DNA of 58,014 bases. Source: Clostridia bacterium. GTDB lineage: Bacteria; Bacillota; Clostridia; Oscillospirales; Acutalibacteraceae. The notes beneath the pieces are model-generated. The model searched no databases and was not told where the DNA came from. It saw nothing but the letters and a program-made list of their open reading frames with translations. The translations under genes were made by a program, and so were the position numbers. Below, one piece after another: positions 32,141 through 41,713 of this stretch. The stretch lies in NCBI GenBank assembly GCA_017461005.1, contig JAFTZU010000109.1, positions 1-58,014 on the forward strand, given 5' to 3'. Position 1 is the stretch's first letter, and every line of letters begins with the position of its first letter.

Positions 32141-33946
32141 TTAGATGTCGGCGAGCTGGAGTTCGCGTGCGCGTTCCTCCAGGCGGACGAAGTCGACTTT
32201 ACCGTTGGTCTCGGTCAGCGGGAGTGCCTCGATGTATTCGAAGGCGACCGGCTGCATGTAACCCGGGACTTTCTCCTGGCAGAGCTTGACCAGTTCTTCG
32301 GTCAGCTCATCGTCCGGACGGTCGTTCTTCTTGACGACGAAGGCGACGATCTCATAGAAGGTCGAGTCCTTCTTCAAACGGCCGGCGCAGCAGACCGCGT
32401 CGACGTCTTCGTGACGAAGGATCTCTTTCTCCGGAACGGAGGGGAAGATCTTTGCGCCGGTGCCGGCGTTGTCGGTGATGTAGATCCTTCTCAGACGGCC
32501 TTTGTGCGTCAGGAAACCGTCCTCGGAGATCTTGGCAAGGTCGCTGGTACGCAGCCAGCGCTCGCCCTTCTCATCGGTGAAGATCATTTCGTCCGTGGCT
32601 TCCTGATCGTCCAGATAGCCGAGCATGATGTTCGGACCGCCGACGAGGAGTTCGCCGATCTGGCCGTATTTCAGCTCTTTATTGGTGTCATCCGGATCGA
32701 CGATCTTGATGTCGTGGACCGGAAGCGGGATACCGACCGTCTTGTAACGGTTGGCCGTGCAGGTCTCCGTGGTAACGGTGGCGCTGGTCTCGGACATACC
32801 GTAACCCTTGATGACCGGGTACTTGCAGCCGTGGGCCTTGAAGAACTCGTTGATCTCGATCTCGTCTTCACGCGGGCATGCGTCGCCGCCGATGACCGCC
32901 GCGATGAGGAAGGACATATCGAAGTCTTTCATCAGCGGGGAACGGATGAGCTGACGCCAGTGCTCGGTGACACCACCGGCATAGTTCGGTTTATACTTCT
33001 TGAAGTTCTTCGCGAACTTCTCGACAGAGAACTCGGGGTTCAGGACAACGGTGACACCGTAGAACAGCGGCAGATGCACGCTGATCATCATACTATAGAT
33101 GATGAACGGGGGCAGCTCGTTGTACCAGACTTGCTGGCGTTTGATCGGGAAACCGATGTAGCCGTAACTCCAGGCCACGTTGTTCGTGATCTGGTCGGAG
33201 ATCATAACGCTCTTCGGCAGACCGGTCGTACCGCCGGTATGAACGATGATGCGGCAGGCATTTTCTTCATAATCTGCTTCCACTTCGGGAGCGCCTGCTC
33301 CGGCGGCGATGAAGTCACTGTATTTCAGGACACCGTCTCCGTACTCGATTTTCGGATGCTGTCCGCGCGACTTAAGCTTATAGCCCAGGCTGATGGCGGC
33401 CGGCATGGAGTCGTCGATCCGGACGATGACGACCTTTTCCACGCTGGTGCCGACGATGGCTTTTTTGACCAGCGGATAGTTGAGGTCGAGGGTGATGAAG
33501 ACCTTCGGCTTGACCTGGTTGATGTAGTGCTGCAGCGTTACGACGTCCGAACGCGGGTCGATCAGGTTGACGGCGGCGCCAATCTTGTTGGCACCGTAGA
33601 ACGAGTAGACGACTTCCGGCATGTCGACCAGGCTGACCATGACATAGTCATCTTCCTTGACGCCGGCAGCGGTCAGTGCGCGGGCACATTCGTCGATGTG
33701 CTGGAACATTTCCGCAAACGTAGTCTTCTTATCGAAGTAGTTCAGCGCGATCTGATCGGGATAGCCTTTGTTGACATCGTAGATCAGCTGATACATCGTC
33801 AGTCCCTGCGGGGGTTTTGCGCCAATAGCAGTATCGTCGACAAGATACTTTTTCCAGGGCATATCATCTGGTTTGTTGGGAATGCCGTACTTGTAAAACT
33901 CTTCCCAGGGGCGGTCAATAGACGGATAACCGGTTTTATTGTTCAT
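32141..33946 (-). CDS. Class I adenylate-forming enzyme (acyl/aryl-CoA synthetase-like)
   Basis: A 601-aa ANL-superfamily enzyme that activates a carboxylic acid with ATP, usually before thioester formation with CoA. Core motifs: HTGGTTGLPKS (236-246, P-loop), GYGMSETSAT (381-390), the WLRTSDLAKI region with the adenosine-binding Asp (about 493-502), and the C-terminal lysine in TNGKVDF (Lys583). The acid is not evident; fatty or aromatic acids are possible. The gene is alone, with its own terminator. The start at 33946 is the first ATG of the conserved reading frame. Confidence 0.88.
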   Translation of the reverse strand: MNNKTGYPSIDRPWEEFYKYGIPNKPDDMPWKKYLVDDTAIGAKPPQGLTMYQLIYDVNKGYPDQIALNYFDKKTTFAEMFQHIDECARALTAAGVKEDDYVMVSLVDMPEVVYSFYGANKIGAAVNLIDPRSDVVTLQHYINQVKPKVFITLDLNYPLVKKAIVGTSVEKVVIVRIDDSMPAAISLGYKLKSRGQHPKIEYGDGVLKYSDFIAAGAGAPEVEADYEENACRIIVHTGGTTGLPKSVMISDQITNNVAWSYGYIGFPIKRQQVWYNELPPFIIYSMMISVHLPLFYGVTVVLNPEFSVEKFAKNFKKYKPNYAGGVTEHWRQLIRSPLMKDFDMSFLIAAVIGGDACPREDEIEINEFFKAHGCKYPVIKGYGMSETSATVTTETCTANRYKTVGIPLPVHDIKIVDPDDTNKELKYGQIGELLVGGPNIMLGYLDDQEATDEMIFTDEKGERWLRTSDLAKISEDGFLTHKGRLRRIYITDNAGTGAKIFPSVPEKEILRHEDVDAVCCAGRLKKDSTFYEIVAFVVKKNDRPDDELTEELVKLCQEKVPGYMQPVAFEYIEALPLTETNGKVDFVRLEERARELQLADI

Positions 33947-34078
33947 AATAATCGGGCCCTTTCTTCACAATATTAACAAACTATTCAAATTATACCACAA
34001 TTTTCACATCTGTACAGAGACCTTTTATACAGACATCTCCCGTTTTTCTCGGGTTCTTTGTTCAGAAAGGGCAAAATA

Positions 34079-34423
34079 TCACTTTTTTTCGATCTCATAC
34101 AGGTCGGCGAAGGGGATGGGGGTCTTCACCACGGTGAGGGCACGGTCCACCAGATCGACCTTCGACACCATGCCGGTCCGGCGGAGGTAGGTGCCTCCCC
34201 GGGCCGTTTTCACGTAGTAGACCACTTCGACCATGTCTCCGGGGCGGACCTCGTGGAGCCTGCGGTCCAGTTCTTCGGCAGCGTCTTCGCAGAACTCCAC
34301 TTTGCGCACCGGCCGGAACTCGGCGAGGGCGATCTCCTCTTCGAAACCTTTGAGGGCGGCGAAGGGCATGAACTGTTTCGCCCGCTGGGTCCGGTCCATT
34401 TTTGTCTTCGGCTTTTTGCCCAT
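34079..34423 (-). CDS. YolD-like protein
   Basis: A 114-aa protein of the YolD type: DRTQRAKQFMPFAALKGFEEEI (10-31) is the family signature. Members are small partners of UvrX/UmuC-like polymerases in Bacillota. It begins 2 bp after the stop of the polymerase gene, so they share one transcript and SOS control. Confidence 0.85.
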   Translation of the reverse strand: MGKKPKTKMDRTQRAKQFMPFAALKGFEEEIALAEFRPVRKVEFCEDAAEELDRRLHEVRPGDMVEVVYYVKTARGGTYLRRTGMVSKVDLVDRALTVVKTPIPFADLYEIEKK

Positions 34424-34425
34424 GA

Positions 34426-35739
34426 CTACGCCCGGTGACCGCCGATCTGGGCATTGCGCTCGAGGGTGCGGGCTCCGTCGATGAGGTCCATGCCCTGGAA
34501 GATGGCGTTCTTCCCGTACTTGTTCCGGATGTACAGGATGGCCCGCTGCCGGGCGCGCTCCCGTTCCAGTGCGGCGGGGTCGTCGAAGAAACTGTACTGG
34601 ACACAGACTTCTTCCCGGACCCGGTTCATGGCGATGCCGATGCGCCGCAGGGGCTTGTCATAGAGCGCGATGGCGTCATACAGCGCCTCGGTGGTCTCCC
34701 GGACCGCCTTCGCCGAGTTCGTCCCGCCGGTGCGTCCGAGGACCCGGGTGCCCCGGACCCAGTCGCCGCCGGAGGCCTTCGAATAGCCGAGGGTCATGGT
34801 CATGGAGTCGGCCACGAGGTCCTGCTCCAGCAGGTCCAGCGCCAGTAGTTCGCTCATCTCCTTCGCGAGGAGCAGTCCGCCCTTCCGGTCGTAGTCCCAG
34901 GGCAGGACCTGACCGCTCGACAGGGAGTGGCCCACCGGTCGGAACGCCTTGATGTCCGCGATGGTGACGGTCTCCCGGCCCCAGGCATGGTCGATGAGCA
35001 GTTCCGCGTCGATGCCGAACTCCCGGTACAGAAGGTCCTCCGGCGTGCCGGCGATGTCCCGCATGGTGAAGATGCCGTAGTGCGCGAGCCGCCGCACGGT
35101 CCCGCCGCCGATGCTCCAGAAGTCGGTGAGGGGGAGGTGGTCCCAGAGGAGCCGCCGGTACCGGGCCTCGTTCAGCGCGCCGACGAAGTCCGGAGAGTGT
35201 TTCGCCAGGATGTCGAGCGCTATTTTGCACAGGTACAGGTTCGTCCCGATGCCGCAGGTGGCCCGGATGCCTGTCGTGTCGTAGATGTCCTGCATGATCT
35301 GAAGGCCCAGCTCTTTCGCGTTCATGTGGTACATCGCGAGATAGTGGGTGACGTCTAAAAATGCCTCGTCCACCGAGTAGACATGGATGTCCTCTTTGGC
35401 GATGTACTTGAGGTACACCCCGTAGATGCGGGCCGAGTACTCGAGGTACAGGTGCATGCGTGGGACCGCAGTGATGTACTCGACGTTTTTCGGGATCTCG
35501 AAGACCCGGCACCGGTTTTTGATGCCGAGCGCCTTCATGGCGGGCGTGATGGCAAGACAGATGGTCTTGTCGGTCCGGCCCGGGTCGGCGACGGCGAGGA
35601 GCGTGGTCATGGGGTCGAGCCCCCGTTCCACACACTCGACCGACGCGTAGAACGACTTCAGGTCGATGCATAAATAGAAGGTGTTTGTGGTGTTCGTAAC
35701 GGTCGCCTCCAGCAAATACGAATTACCCATTTCGCCCAT
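34426..35739 (-). CDS. Y-family (UmuC/UvrX-like) DNA polymerase
   Basis: A 437-aa translesion polymerase. The palm has LCIDLKSFYASVE (Asp26) and VYSVDEAFLDVT (Asp124, Glu125) as metal ligands. A helix-hairpin-helix part, DFWSIGGGTVRRLAHYGIFTMRDIAG, is near 203-230, and the little-finger domain covers the C-terminal part. It copies past damaged bases. The ATG at 35739 has a poor ribosome site; ATG 35730 is an alternative. An SOS-type box lies in the promoter, and yolD follows. Confidence 0.93.
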   Translation of the reverse strand: MGEMGNSYLLEATVTNTTNTFYLCIDLKSFYASVECVERGLDPMTTLLAVADPGRTDKTICLAITPAMKALGIKNRCRVFEIPKNVEYITAVPRMHLYLEYSARIYGVYLKYIAKEDIHVYSVDEAFLDVTHYLAMYHMNAKELGLQIMQDIYDTTGIRATCGIGTNLYLCKIALDILAKHSPDFVGALNEARYRRLLWDHLPLTDFWSIGGGTVRRLAHYGIFTMRDIAGTPEDLLYREFGIDAELLIDHAWGRETVTIADIKAFRPVGHSLSSGQVLPWDYDRKGGLLLAKEMSELLALDLLEQDLVADSMTMTLGYSKASGGDWVRGTRVLGRTGGTNSAKAVRETTEALYDAIALYDKPLRRIGIAMNRVREEVCVQYSFFDDPAALERERARQRAILYIRNKYGKNAIFQGMDLIDGARTLERNAQIGGHRA

Positions 35740-35756
35740 TTGCCGTTTGCGTCTCT

Positions 35757-35786
35757 ATTCTAAAGCGAACATTTGTTCTTTGTCAA
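35757..35786 (-). promoter_or_regulatory. SOS promoter of the polymerase-yolD operon
   Basis: On the minus strand, TTGACA (35781-35786) and TAGAAT (35757-35762) are spaced 18 bp. The LexA/DinR-type palindrome GAACAAATGTTC (35767-35778), preceded and followed by bases close to CGAAC-N4-GTTCG, fills the spacer. Confidence 0.85.
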
Positions 35787-35867
35787 GGAGGTTTTTGGGA
35801 CAGTTGACGGAGCGCTCCGTTTTTTCTACAATAAAACCATAAGAGAACAACGTGAGGAGGTCCCCCT

Positions 35868-36446
35868 ATGCAAAACCTTCAGAATGTCATATGCATCACC
35901 GACCGTCACCTGTGCCACCGGCCCTTCCAGGACCAGATGCGCATCGTGGCGGCGTTACATCCGAAAGCGGTCATCCTGCGGGAAAAGGATGTCATGGAAG
36001 ACACGTACCGCATCCTCGCCGAGCGGATCCTGCCGGTCTGTGAGGAGAACGGTGTCCCGATGATCGTCCACACGTTCTACCGGGTCGCCCTCGACCTGGG
36101 GGTCAAACGGGTGCAGATCCCGCTCGCCCAACTGAGAGAGCTGCCGGAGGAGACCCGGAAGCAGTTCGAGGTCCTCGGCACAACGGTCCATTCCGTCGAG
36201 GACGCGAAAGAAGCGGTGTCCCTCGGGGCGACCTATCTCACCGCCAGTCTGGCGTCCGGCGGCGCCCATGAGTACGGCACGCAGAACAAACTGCTCGATT
36301 TCCTCGAAGAGGTCAGTTCTGCGGTGGACATCCCGGTCTACGCGCTGGGCGGCGCCTCCCGCGAACAGCTCGACGACTGTCTTGCCAGAGGTGCGGCCGG
36401 CATCTGCATGATGTCCCGGCTCATGACCATCGACGCGGGCGAATAA
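35868..36446 (+). CDS. ThiE/TenI-like thiamine phosphate synthase family protein
   Basis: A 192-aa TIM-barrel protein of the ThiE/TenI type: VICITDRHLC (7-16), PKAVILREKD (32-41; family form V.LR.K), the DLGVKRVQIPLAQL stretch (65-78) and the phosphate-binding VYALGGASREQLDDCLARGAAGICMM near 146-171. ThiE joins the thiazole and pyrimidine halves of thiamine; TenI is an isomerase of the thiazole. No other thi gene is near, so its exact role is open. GAGGAGG lies before the ATG; the next gene begins 17 bp after it. Confidence 0.8.
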   Translation: MQNLQNVICITDRHLCHRPFQDQMRIVAALHPKAVILREKDVMEDTYRILAERILPVCEENGVPMIVHTFYRVALDLGVKRVQIPLAQLRELPEETRKQFEVLGTTVHSVEDAKEAVSLGATYLTASLASGGAHEYGTQNKLLDFLEEVSSAVDIPVYALGGASREQLDDCLARGAAGICMMSRLMTIDAGE

Positions 36447-36463
36447 GTCGCCAGAGAAATGAA

Positions 36464-37855
36464 ATGGAAACGATGACTTCAAAACGCACGAAAGGGGCAG
36501 GCGCTCTCGTCCTGCTCCTCTGTTTTTTGATGAGCGTCCTGCTGTCTGCCTGCGGCAGCCCGGCCGCGGGAGCCGCGGACGAACTGGACGGTACGGCGAC
36601 CATCACGAAATACTATACATACGGCGCCTTCTTCCGGGCGGAGGGGACCGCGGACCTGTCCGGCCTCGACCTGACGGCGAAGGACATCGACGGGGCCGCC
36701 CTGCAGCTCCGCACCGGGAACGGGGAAGAGGACCGGATCTCATTCGATGTCCCGTTCTCGGTCTCCGGGAAGAAACTGAGCTTCCGGACCGCGAAACACC
36801 TCGATGAGGGCCTCTGCCTCGACACGCTGGAGACCGGAGACACCGCCGCGTTCCTGGAACTGACCGGGAAGGACGGCGGCACGACGCTGCTGGCCCTGAC
36901 CGACGGGACCGGGACGGAGAAGACCGGTCCGCAGGACGCCATCGACTATTACACGCTGCCCTACGGGCACCACGGCCACCGGAACGTGACGACCTCGTTC
37001 GAACGGGCCGGAACGGCTGAGACGCTGGTGTTCCACACGAAGCGCTCCCGTCTGCCGAAGGACGTCTATGACATCGTCGTGGACCCCGGGCACGGCGGAA
37101 AAGACCCGGGTGCGCAGAGCGGCTCATACAAAGAGGCCGACGTGGTCCTCGACATCGGCAAAAAGGTCGCGGACGACCTCGAACGCGCCGGTTACAAAGT
37201 CCTGCTGACCCGGGACGGCACCGAGGACCCGAACGTGAACATGGCCTACACCGAGTACGACAAAGACGGCCGGGTGAACCTCACCTGCGGGTCCCGCGCC
37301 AAACTGGCCCTCAGCCTGCATCTCAACTATAACGATCACAGCAGCCAGAACGGCGTGCAGATCTACCGGGCGAACGGTGCCGGTGACGACTTCGCGAAGT
37401 CCATCGCCGATGAGCTGGTGGCCGCCACGGCCCTCGACTACTCGACGATGGCCGGCCGGTCGGTGAACGGGGTCTACCGCAGGACGTTCTCGAACCGGGA
37501 CATCCGCGAGGCGCAGAGCAAGGCCCGCCAAAAGGGGTACACCTTCTACCGCGTCTCCACCTCCACGGACTACTACTTCATGATCCGTGAATACGGCTGC
37601 CTCGCCACCGGCGCCTACGTCGACGGCCGCAATCCGGACTACGGGACGAACGAGTACCGGACGTTCCCGCAGGGCGTGGAGAGCTGCCTCTGTGAGCTGG
37701 GGTTCCTGTCCAGTGAACACGACCGGCAGACGCTTCTGAACGACCAGCGGAGCATCGCGAGAGCGATGACCCGGGCGGTGGACACGTACATCGCCGGACT
37801 GCATGAAACACCGGGCCCGCAGACCGCGGACCTGTTAGCCAAGGAGACATTATGA
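36464..37855 (+). CDS. N-acetylmuramoyl-L-alanine amidase, lipoprotein
   Basis: A 463-aa cell-wall hydrolase. The signal peptide ends in the lipobox LLSAC (Cys30). A beta-rich domain (40-195) of unknown role comes first. Amidase_3 (about 203-450) has the zinc ligands His210 (VDPGHGGKDPGA), Glu224 (YKEADVVL) and His286 (SLHLNYN); the catalytic-type glutamate is in LCELGFLSS. It cuts the bond between muramic acid and the stem peptide, outside the membrane. Its stop overlaps galM (ATGA). Confidence 0.9.
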   Translation: METMTSKRTKGAGALVLLLCFLMSVLLSACGSPAAGAADELDGTATITKYYTYGAFFRAEGTADLSGLDLTAKDIDGAALQLRTGNGEEDRISFDVPFSVSGKKLSFRTAKHLDEGLCLDTLETGDTAAFLELTGKDGGTTLLALTDGTGTEKTGPQDAIDYYTLPYGHHGHRNVTTSFERAGTAETLVFHTKRSRLPKDVYDIVVDPGHGGKDPGAQSGSYKEADVVLDIGKKVADDLERAGYKVLLTRDGTEDPNVNMAYTEYDKDGRVNLTCGSRAKLALSLHLNYNDHSSQNGVQIYRANGAGDDFAKSIADELVAATALDYSTMAGRSVNGVYRRTFSNRDIREAQSKARQKGYTFYRVSTSTDYYFMIREYGCLATGAYVDGRNPDYGTNEYRTFPQGVESCLCELGFLSSEHDRQTLLNDQRSIARAMTRAVDTYIAGLHETPGPQTADLLAKETL

Positions 37856-38931
37856 GAGTAACGACCAGGACGTTTCCGGACCCGCAGGGCCTCTGCCCGG
37901 TGCCGGTGACCGAATACACGATGCAGAACGACCAGGGCATCTCGGTGTCCTGCATCAATTATGGCTGCATCATCACGGACGTGCGGATGCCGGACCGGAA
38001 CGGGGCCGTTGAGAGCATCGTTCTGCGGTTCCCGGACCTCACGGGGTACATCGCCCACGGGAGCCTTTACCTGGGAGCCATGGTGGGACGGACGGCAGGA
38101 CGCATCGACGACGCCTCCTTCGAACTGGACGGGGCGATGTACCACCTGCCGAAGAACGACGGGACCAACAGCCTGCACGGGAACGGAGAATTCTCCACGG
38201 CCCTCTGGGAGGCCGAGGTCTTCGACCTGCCGGACCCGACGGTCTGTGACCACCGCCAGAAGGTGTCCGTGACCTTCTTCTATACGAGCCCTGCCGGCTC
38301 GAACGGCTACCCGGGCGAAGTTCATGCTGAGGTCACATACCTCCTCAATAATAACAACGAGTTCCACATCCTGTACCGTGCGACGACCACGGAAGACACG
38401 CTGTTCGACCCGACGAACCACACGTACTTCAACCTGAGCGGGGACTTGAAGCAGGACATCCTGTCCCAGGTCCTCATCGCCGACGTCGACCGCTTCGTGG
38501 AACTGCGCGACGACCTCATCCCGACCGGGACCATCCTGCCGGTGGACGGGACCGCCTTCGACTTCCGTCTCGGCGAACCGTTTTCCCAGGGCCGCGTGTC
38601 GGACCACCCGCAGAACGTCATGGTGGGCCACGGGTATGATCACCCCTTCCTGTTCCGGGAGGCGGGCAACCATTCGCTGCGGATGACCGACGCCGCATCC
38701 GGTCGCGCGCTGACGCTGACGACCGACGCTCCGGCCTTTGTGATGTACACCTGCAACGAACCGGAAGAAGGCATCGAACTGGCCGGCGGGCCGCTCGTTC
38801 CCTTTGCCGGAGCCGCTCTGGAAGCGCAGGGATGGCCGGATGCCGTCCACCTGCCCGAAGCGCCTTCTCCCGTGCTGAAACAGGGGGAGACCTTCCGCCG
38901 GGAAACGGTCTGGTCGTTTGCCCTCGTCTGA
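37852..38931 (+). CDS. galM: Aldose 1-epimerase (galactose mutarotase)
   Basis: A 359-aa enzyme that interconverts the alpha and beta forms of hexoses. Family motifs: GAMVGRTAGRI (about 75-85) with the substrate arginine, NDGTNSLHGN (99-108) with a conserved His, DPTNHTYFNLSG (about 185-196) with the catalytic-type His, and VMVGHGYDHPFLF near the end. It overlaps the amidase gene by 4 bp. Confidence 0.92.
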   Translation: MRVTTRTFPDPQGLCPVPVTEYTMQNDQGISVSCINYGCIITDVRMPDRNGAVESIVLRFPDLTGYIAHGSLYLGAMVGRTAGRIDDASFELDGAMYHLPKNDGTNSLHGNGEFSTALWEAEVFDLPDPTVCDHRQKVSVTFFYTSPAGSNGYPGEVHAEVTYLLNNNNEFHILYRATTTEDTLFDPTNHTYFNLSGDLKQDILSQVLIADVDRFVELRDDLIPTGTILPVDGTAFDFRLGEPFSQGRVSDHPQNVMVGHGYDHPFLFREAGNHSLRMTDAASGRALTLTTDAPAFVMYTCNEPEEGIELAGGPLVPFAGAALEAQGWPDAVHLPEAPSPVLKQGETFRRETVWSFALV

Positions 38932-38932
38932 C

Positions 38933-38962
38933 TTGACGAAACCCCGCATCGTCTTATATAAT
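38933..38962 (+). promoter_or_regulatory. Promoter of tRNA-Gly
   Basis: TTGACG (38933-38938) and TATAAT (38957-38962), spacer 18 bp, 12 bp upstream of the tRNA. The -35 box starts right after the galM stop. Confidence 0.8.
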
Positions 38963-38974
38963 ATATAGCGTTAT

Positions 38975-39048
38975 GCGGGTATAATTTATCGGTAGAATGT
39001 GACCTTCCCAAGGTCAATAGGTGGGTTCGACTCCCATTACCCGCTCCA
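38975..39048 (+). tRNA. tRNA-Gly (CCC)
   Basis: A 74-nt cloverleaf ending in encoded CCA. The acceptor stem is 38975-38981 with 39038-39044. The anticodon loop TTCCCAA gives CCC for GGG codons. Confidence 0.94.
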
Positions 39049-39091
39049 TTTTTTTACCCTTTTTCCATCGAAGAAAGAAGGAGGTTTGAAC

Positions 39092-39511
39092 ATGAAATTG
39101 CAGGAATCCGGCGAGATGTATCTCAAAACCATTCTGCGCCTTTCTCTCCAGCAGTCCACCGTTCATTCCATTGACATCAGTGAATTCATGGGGTTCTCGA
39201 AACCCAGTGTCAGCCGGGCCGTCTCCATCCTGAGAGAGTCCGGGTACATCACGTTCCATGAGGACAAGTCCATCACCCTGACCGAGACCGGCCGGGAGAT
39301 CGCCACGCGTCTCTATGAGCGTCAGGTCGTCCTGTCCCACATGCTCATGAAGATGGGCGTCGACGAGGACACGGCCTATGAAGACGCCTGCCGTATGGAA
39401 CACATCATCTCCGATGAGAGTTTCGAGGTCATCAAAAAGTACCTCAACATCGCAGATGAAGACATCGTCCTGTCCGCCGACCCGAAGACCGGCCTGCTGC
39501 GGGACATCTGA
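39092..39511 (+). CDS. Metal-dependent transcriptional regulator (DtxR/MntR family)
   Basis: A 139-aa regulator. The N-terminal winged helix (ESGEMYLKTILRLS...HSIDISEFMGFSKPSVSRAVSILRESGYI, about 5-53) is typical. The dimer/metal-binding part has LYERQVVLSHMLMKMGVDEDTAYEDACRMEHIISDESFEVI, with the His and Glu ligands (HMLM, CRMEH, E). It probably senses Mn2+ or Fe2+. AAGGAGG lies before the ATG at 39092. No metal transporter is next to it. Confidence 0.9.
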   Translation: MKLQESGEMYLKTILRLSLQQSTVHSIDISEFMGFSKPSVSRAVSILRESGYITFHEDKSITLTETGREIATRLYERQVVLSHMLMKMGVDEDTAYEDACRMEHIISDESFEVIKKYLNIADEDIVLSADPKTGLLRDI

Positions 39512-39521
39512 TCCGGAACAA

Positions 39522-39561
39522 AAGAACACAGCGCATTGCTCCTGCAATGCGCTTCTTTTAT
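39522..39561 (+). terminator. Terminator of the MntR-like gene
   Basis: AAAGAA..AGCGCATTGC, loop TCCT, GCAATGCGCTTCTTTTATT. The stem is strong with a T-rich tail. Confidence 0.85.
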
Positions 39562-39646
39562 TGAAGGGAACTCTGTTTTCGTTTATAATCTAATTTAAGG
39601 ATATTGGAAATGCGGGTCTCTGACCTGAACATGGGAGATACACATT

Positions 39647-40321
39647 ATGAGAATTCTGATCGTAGAAGATGAAGTCCGTCTGGCCGAGGCGCTCGGGGAG
39701 ATCATGAAGGCGCAGCGGTATACGACAGACATCGTATATGACGGGGAAAGTGCGTTCGACAATGCCATGAGCGGCATCTATGACTGCATCATCCTCGACG
39801 TCATGATCCCGAAGATGGACGGGTTCGAAGTCGTCCGCCGGATGCGTGCGGAAAAGAATACGACCCCGGTCATCATGCTGACCGCCAAAGATGATACCGT
39901 CGACAAGATCAAAGGCCTCGATGCCGGTGCCGACGACTACCTGACCAAGCCCTTCATCCCCGGGGAACTGCTGGCGCGTGTCCGTGCCATCTCCCGCCGT
40001 CAGGGCGAAGTCGTCATGGACGAACTGGAGTTCGAAGACCTGGTCCTGTCCCTGTCCAACTACACGCTGGAAGGCAACGGGAAGTCCCTGCCTCTCGGCC
40101 CGAAAGAGTTCGAGATCATGCGGCTCCTCATGTCCGCTCCGAACGTCATCGTCCCGAAGGAAGACTTCATCGTGAAGGTCTGGGGCGCCGAGTCCGACGC
40201 GGAGGACAACAATGTGGAAGTGTACATCTCGTTCCTTCGCAAGAAACTGAAGCATCTGAATTCCCGGGTCAGCATCACGACCGTCCGGAAGATCGGATAT
40301 CGCCTGGAGGTGAGCGCGTAA
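39647..40321 (+). CDS. Response regulator (OmpR/PhoB family)
   Basis: A 224-aa two-component regulator. The receiver domain (1-115) has EDE at 7-9, the phosphorylated aspartate Asp51 (CIILDVMIPKMDG), Thr in MLTAK and Lys in LTKPF. The winged-helix DNA-binding domain (125-222) ends with the usual RKKLKHLNSRVSITTVRKIGYRL. The histidine kinase starts one base after its stop. Confidence 0.95.
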   Translation: MRILIVEDEVRLAEALGEIMKAQRYTTDIVYDGESAFDNAMSGIYDCIILDVMIPKMDGFEVVRRMRAEKNTTPVIMLTAKDDTVDKIKGLDAGADDYLTKPFIPGELLARVRAISRRQGEVVMDELEFEDLVLSLSNYTLEGNGKSLPLGPKEFEIMRLLMSAPNVIVPKEDFIVKVWGAESDAEDNNVEVYISFLRKKLKHLNSRVSITTVRKIGYRLEVSA

Positions 40322-40322
40322 C

Positions 40323-41648
40323 GTGCTGACTAAACTTCGACGCCGATTCGTGCTGGACACGATGATCCTGGCGCTCGTCATTCTCGTTGGGGCAACGGCA
40401 CTTCTGATCGTTGCCTCTTATACGTACGGCCAGAACAGTGCGGAAGACACCATGCGGGAACTCCTCACGAGCGTGACACCGGAGACGGTCCTCGTCCAGA
40501 AAGGCGAGGACGGGAAACCGGACACCGCAGAACTCGACTGGGAAGCGCTCGATATGAAAGACGAGACGGCCGTCATGATCCTGTCGGAAGACGGCAGCCT
40601 CCTGGTCTCCATGACACCCGACAAAACATTCCGGGAAAAGATCTCCACCGATCAGGAAGAGATCGCCCGGATGGTGGCGCAGGAAGAGCGCGATTCGGGC
40701 ATCATCATGACACAGATCCGTTACATGAAGCAGCCCCTGAAAGGCATCGGGACCAAGGTGGTCCTGATGGACCGGGTCAGTGAACTGAATGCGATCTACT
40801 TCCAGTTCCGTCTGTACATCGTCCTTGCGTTCATCCTCCTCATCCTCATCCTGCTGCTCTGTGAATTCATGGCCCGGCGGTCCATCCTGCCGGTCGATGA
40901 AGCCATCCGGACCCAGCAGCAGTTCATCGCCGACGCGTCCCATGAACTGAAGACCCCGCTGGCGGTCATCCTCGCGAACCTCGACATCCTGACGTCGAGC
41001 CCGGACAGTACGGTCCGGGAATCCGAAAAATGGATCGACAGTACCAAGTCGGAAGCGAACCGCATGTCGAAACTCGTCAATGAGATGCTCTTCCTGGCCC
41101 GCTCGGATGCCGCGATGGACATGCACTACAACTTCCGCCTCATCAGCTTCAGCGATGTCGTCGAGGAAGTGGTCCTGACGACCGAGGCGCTGGCGTTTGA
41201 ACGGAACATCTCGCTGAAGACCGACATCGCGGAGAACTCGCAGGTCGTCGGCGACTTCGAACGTCTGAAACAGGTCGTCATGATCCTCGTGGAGAATGCC
41301 ACGAAGTATGTCGACGAGAACGGGACCATCGAGGTGAAACTGACCTCGGCGCCGCGCCGTGTGGAAGTCCTGACTGTCACGAACACCGGCACTGCGATCC
41401 CGCAGGAGAAAGCGGAACACATCTTTGAACGGTTCTACCGGGTCGACGAGTCCCGGGTACGGGAGAAAGGCGGCTACGGCCTCGGCCTCTCCATCGCCCA
41501 GAAGATCGTCGAGAAACACCACGGCGAGATCGGCCTTGCCTACTCGAACGAGAACGGGACCTGCTTCTCGGTCCGACTGCCCCACGCGCAGAACATGAAA
41601 GCGCCGGACCTCACGGTCCTGCCGGAGTCAGAGACTCCGATCGGTTAA
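40323..41648 (+). CDS. Sensor histidine kinase
   Basis: A 441-aa kinase that phosphorylates the upstream regulator. Membrane helices lie at about 11-33 and 162-183, with a 130-residue outer sensor part between. HisKA has the phosphorylated His207 in FIADASHELKTPLA; the ATPase part has NATKYVDENG, EKAEHIFERFYRVD and GGYGLGLSIAQKI. The start is GTG with a GGAGG site inside the end of the regulator gene. The signal is unknown. Confidence 0.95.
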   Translation: MLTKLRRRFVLDTMILALVILVGATALLIVASYTYGQNSAEDTMRELLTSVTPETVLVQKGEDGKPDTAELDWEALDMKDETAVMILSEDGSLLVSMTPDKTFREKISTDQEEIARMVAQEERDSGIIMTQIRYMKQPLKGIGTKVVLMDRVSELNAIYFQFRLYIVLAFILLILILLLCEFMARRSILPVDEAIRTQQQFIADASHELKTPLAVILANLDILTSSPDSTVRESEKWIDSTKSEANRMSKLVNEMLFLARSDAAMDMHYNFRLISFSDVVEEVVLTTEALAFERNISLKTDIAENSQVVGDFERLKQVVMILVENATKYVDENGTIEVKLTSAPRRVEVLTVTNTGTAIPQEKAEHIFERFYRVDESRVREKGGYGLGLSIAQKIVEKHHGEIGLAYSNENGTCFSVRLPHAQNMKAPDLTVLPESETPIG

Positions 41649-41658
41649 AACCGCATAA

Positions 41659-41700
41659 ACAAAAAAACTCCGGACCAGATGGTCCGGAGTTCTTTGTTTG
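41659..41700. terminator. Bidirectional terminator
   Basis: AACAAAAAAACTCCGGACCA, loop GAT, GGTCCGGAGTTCTTTGTTT. It ends both the two-component genes and the pgk-tpiA operon. Confidence 0.9.
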
Positions 41701-41713
41701 TCGGAAAAGCCGT

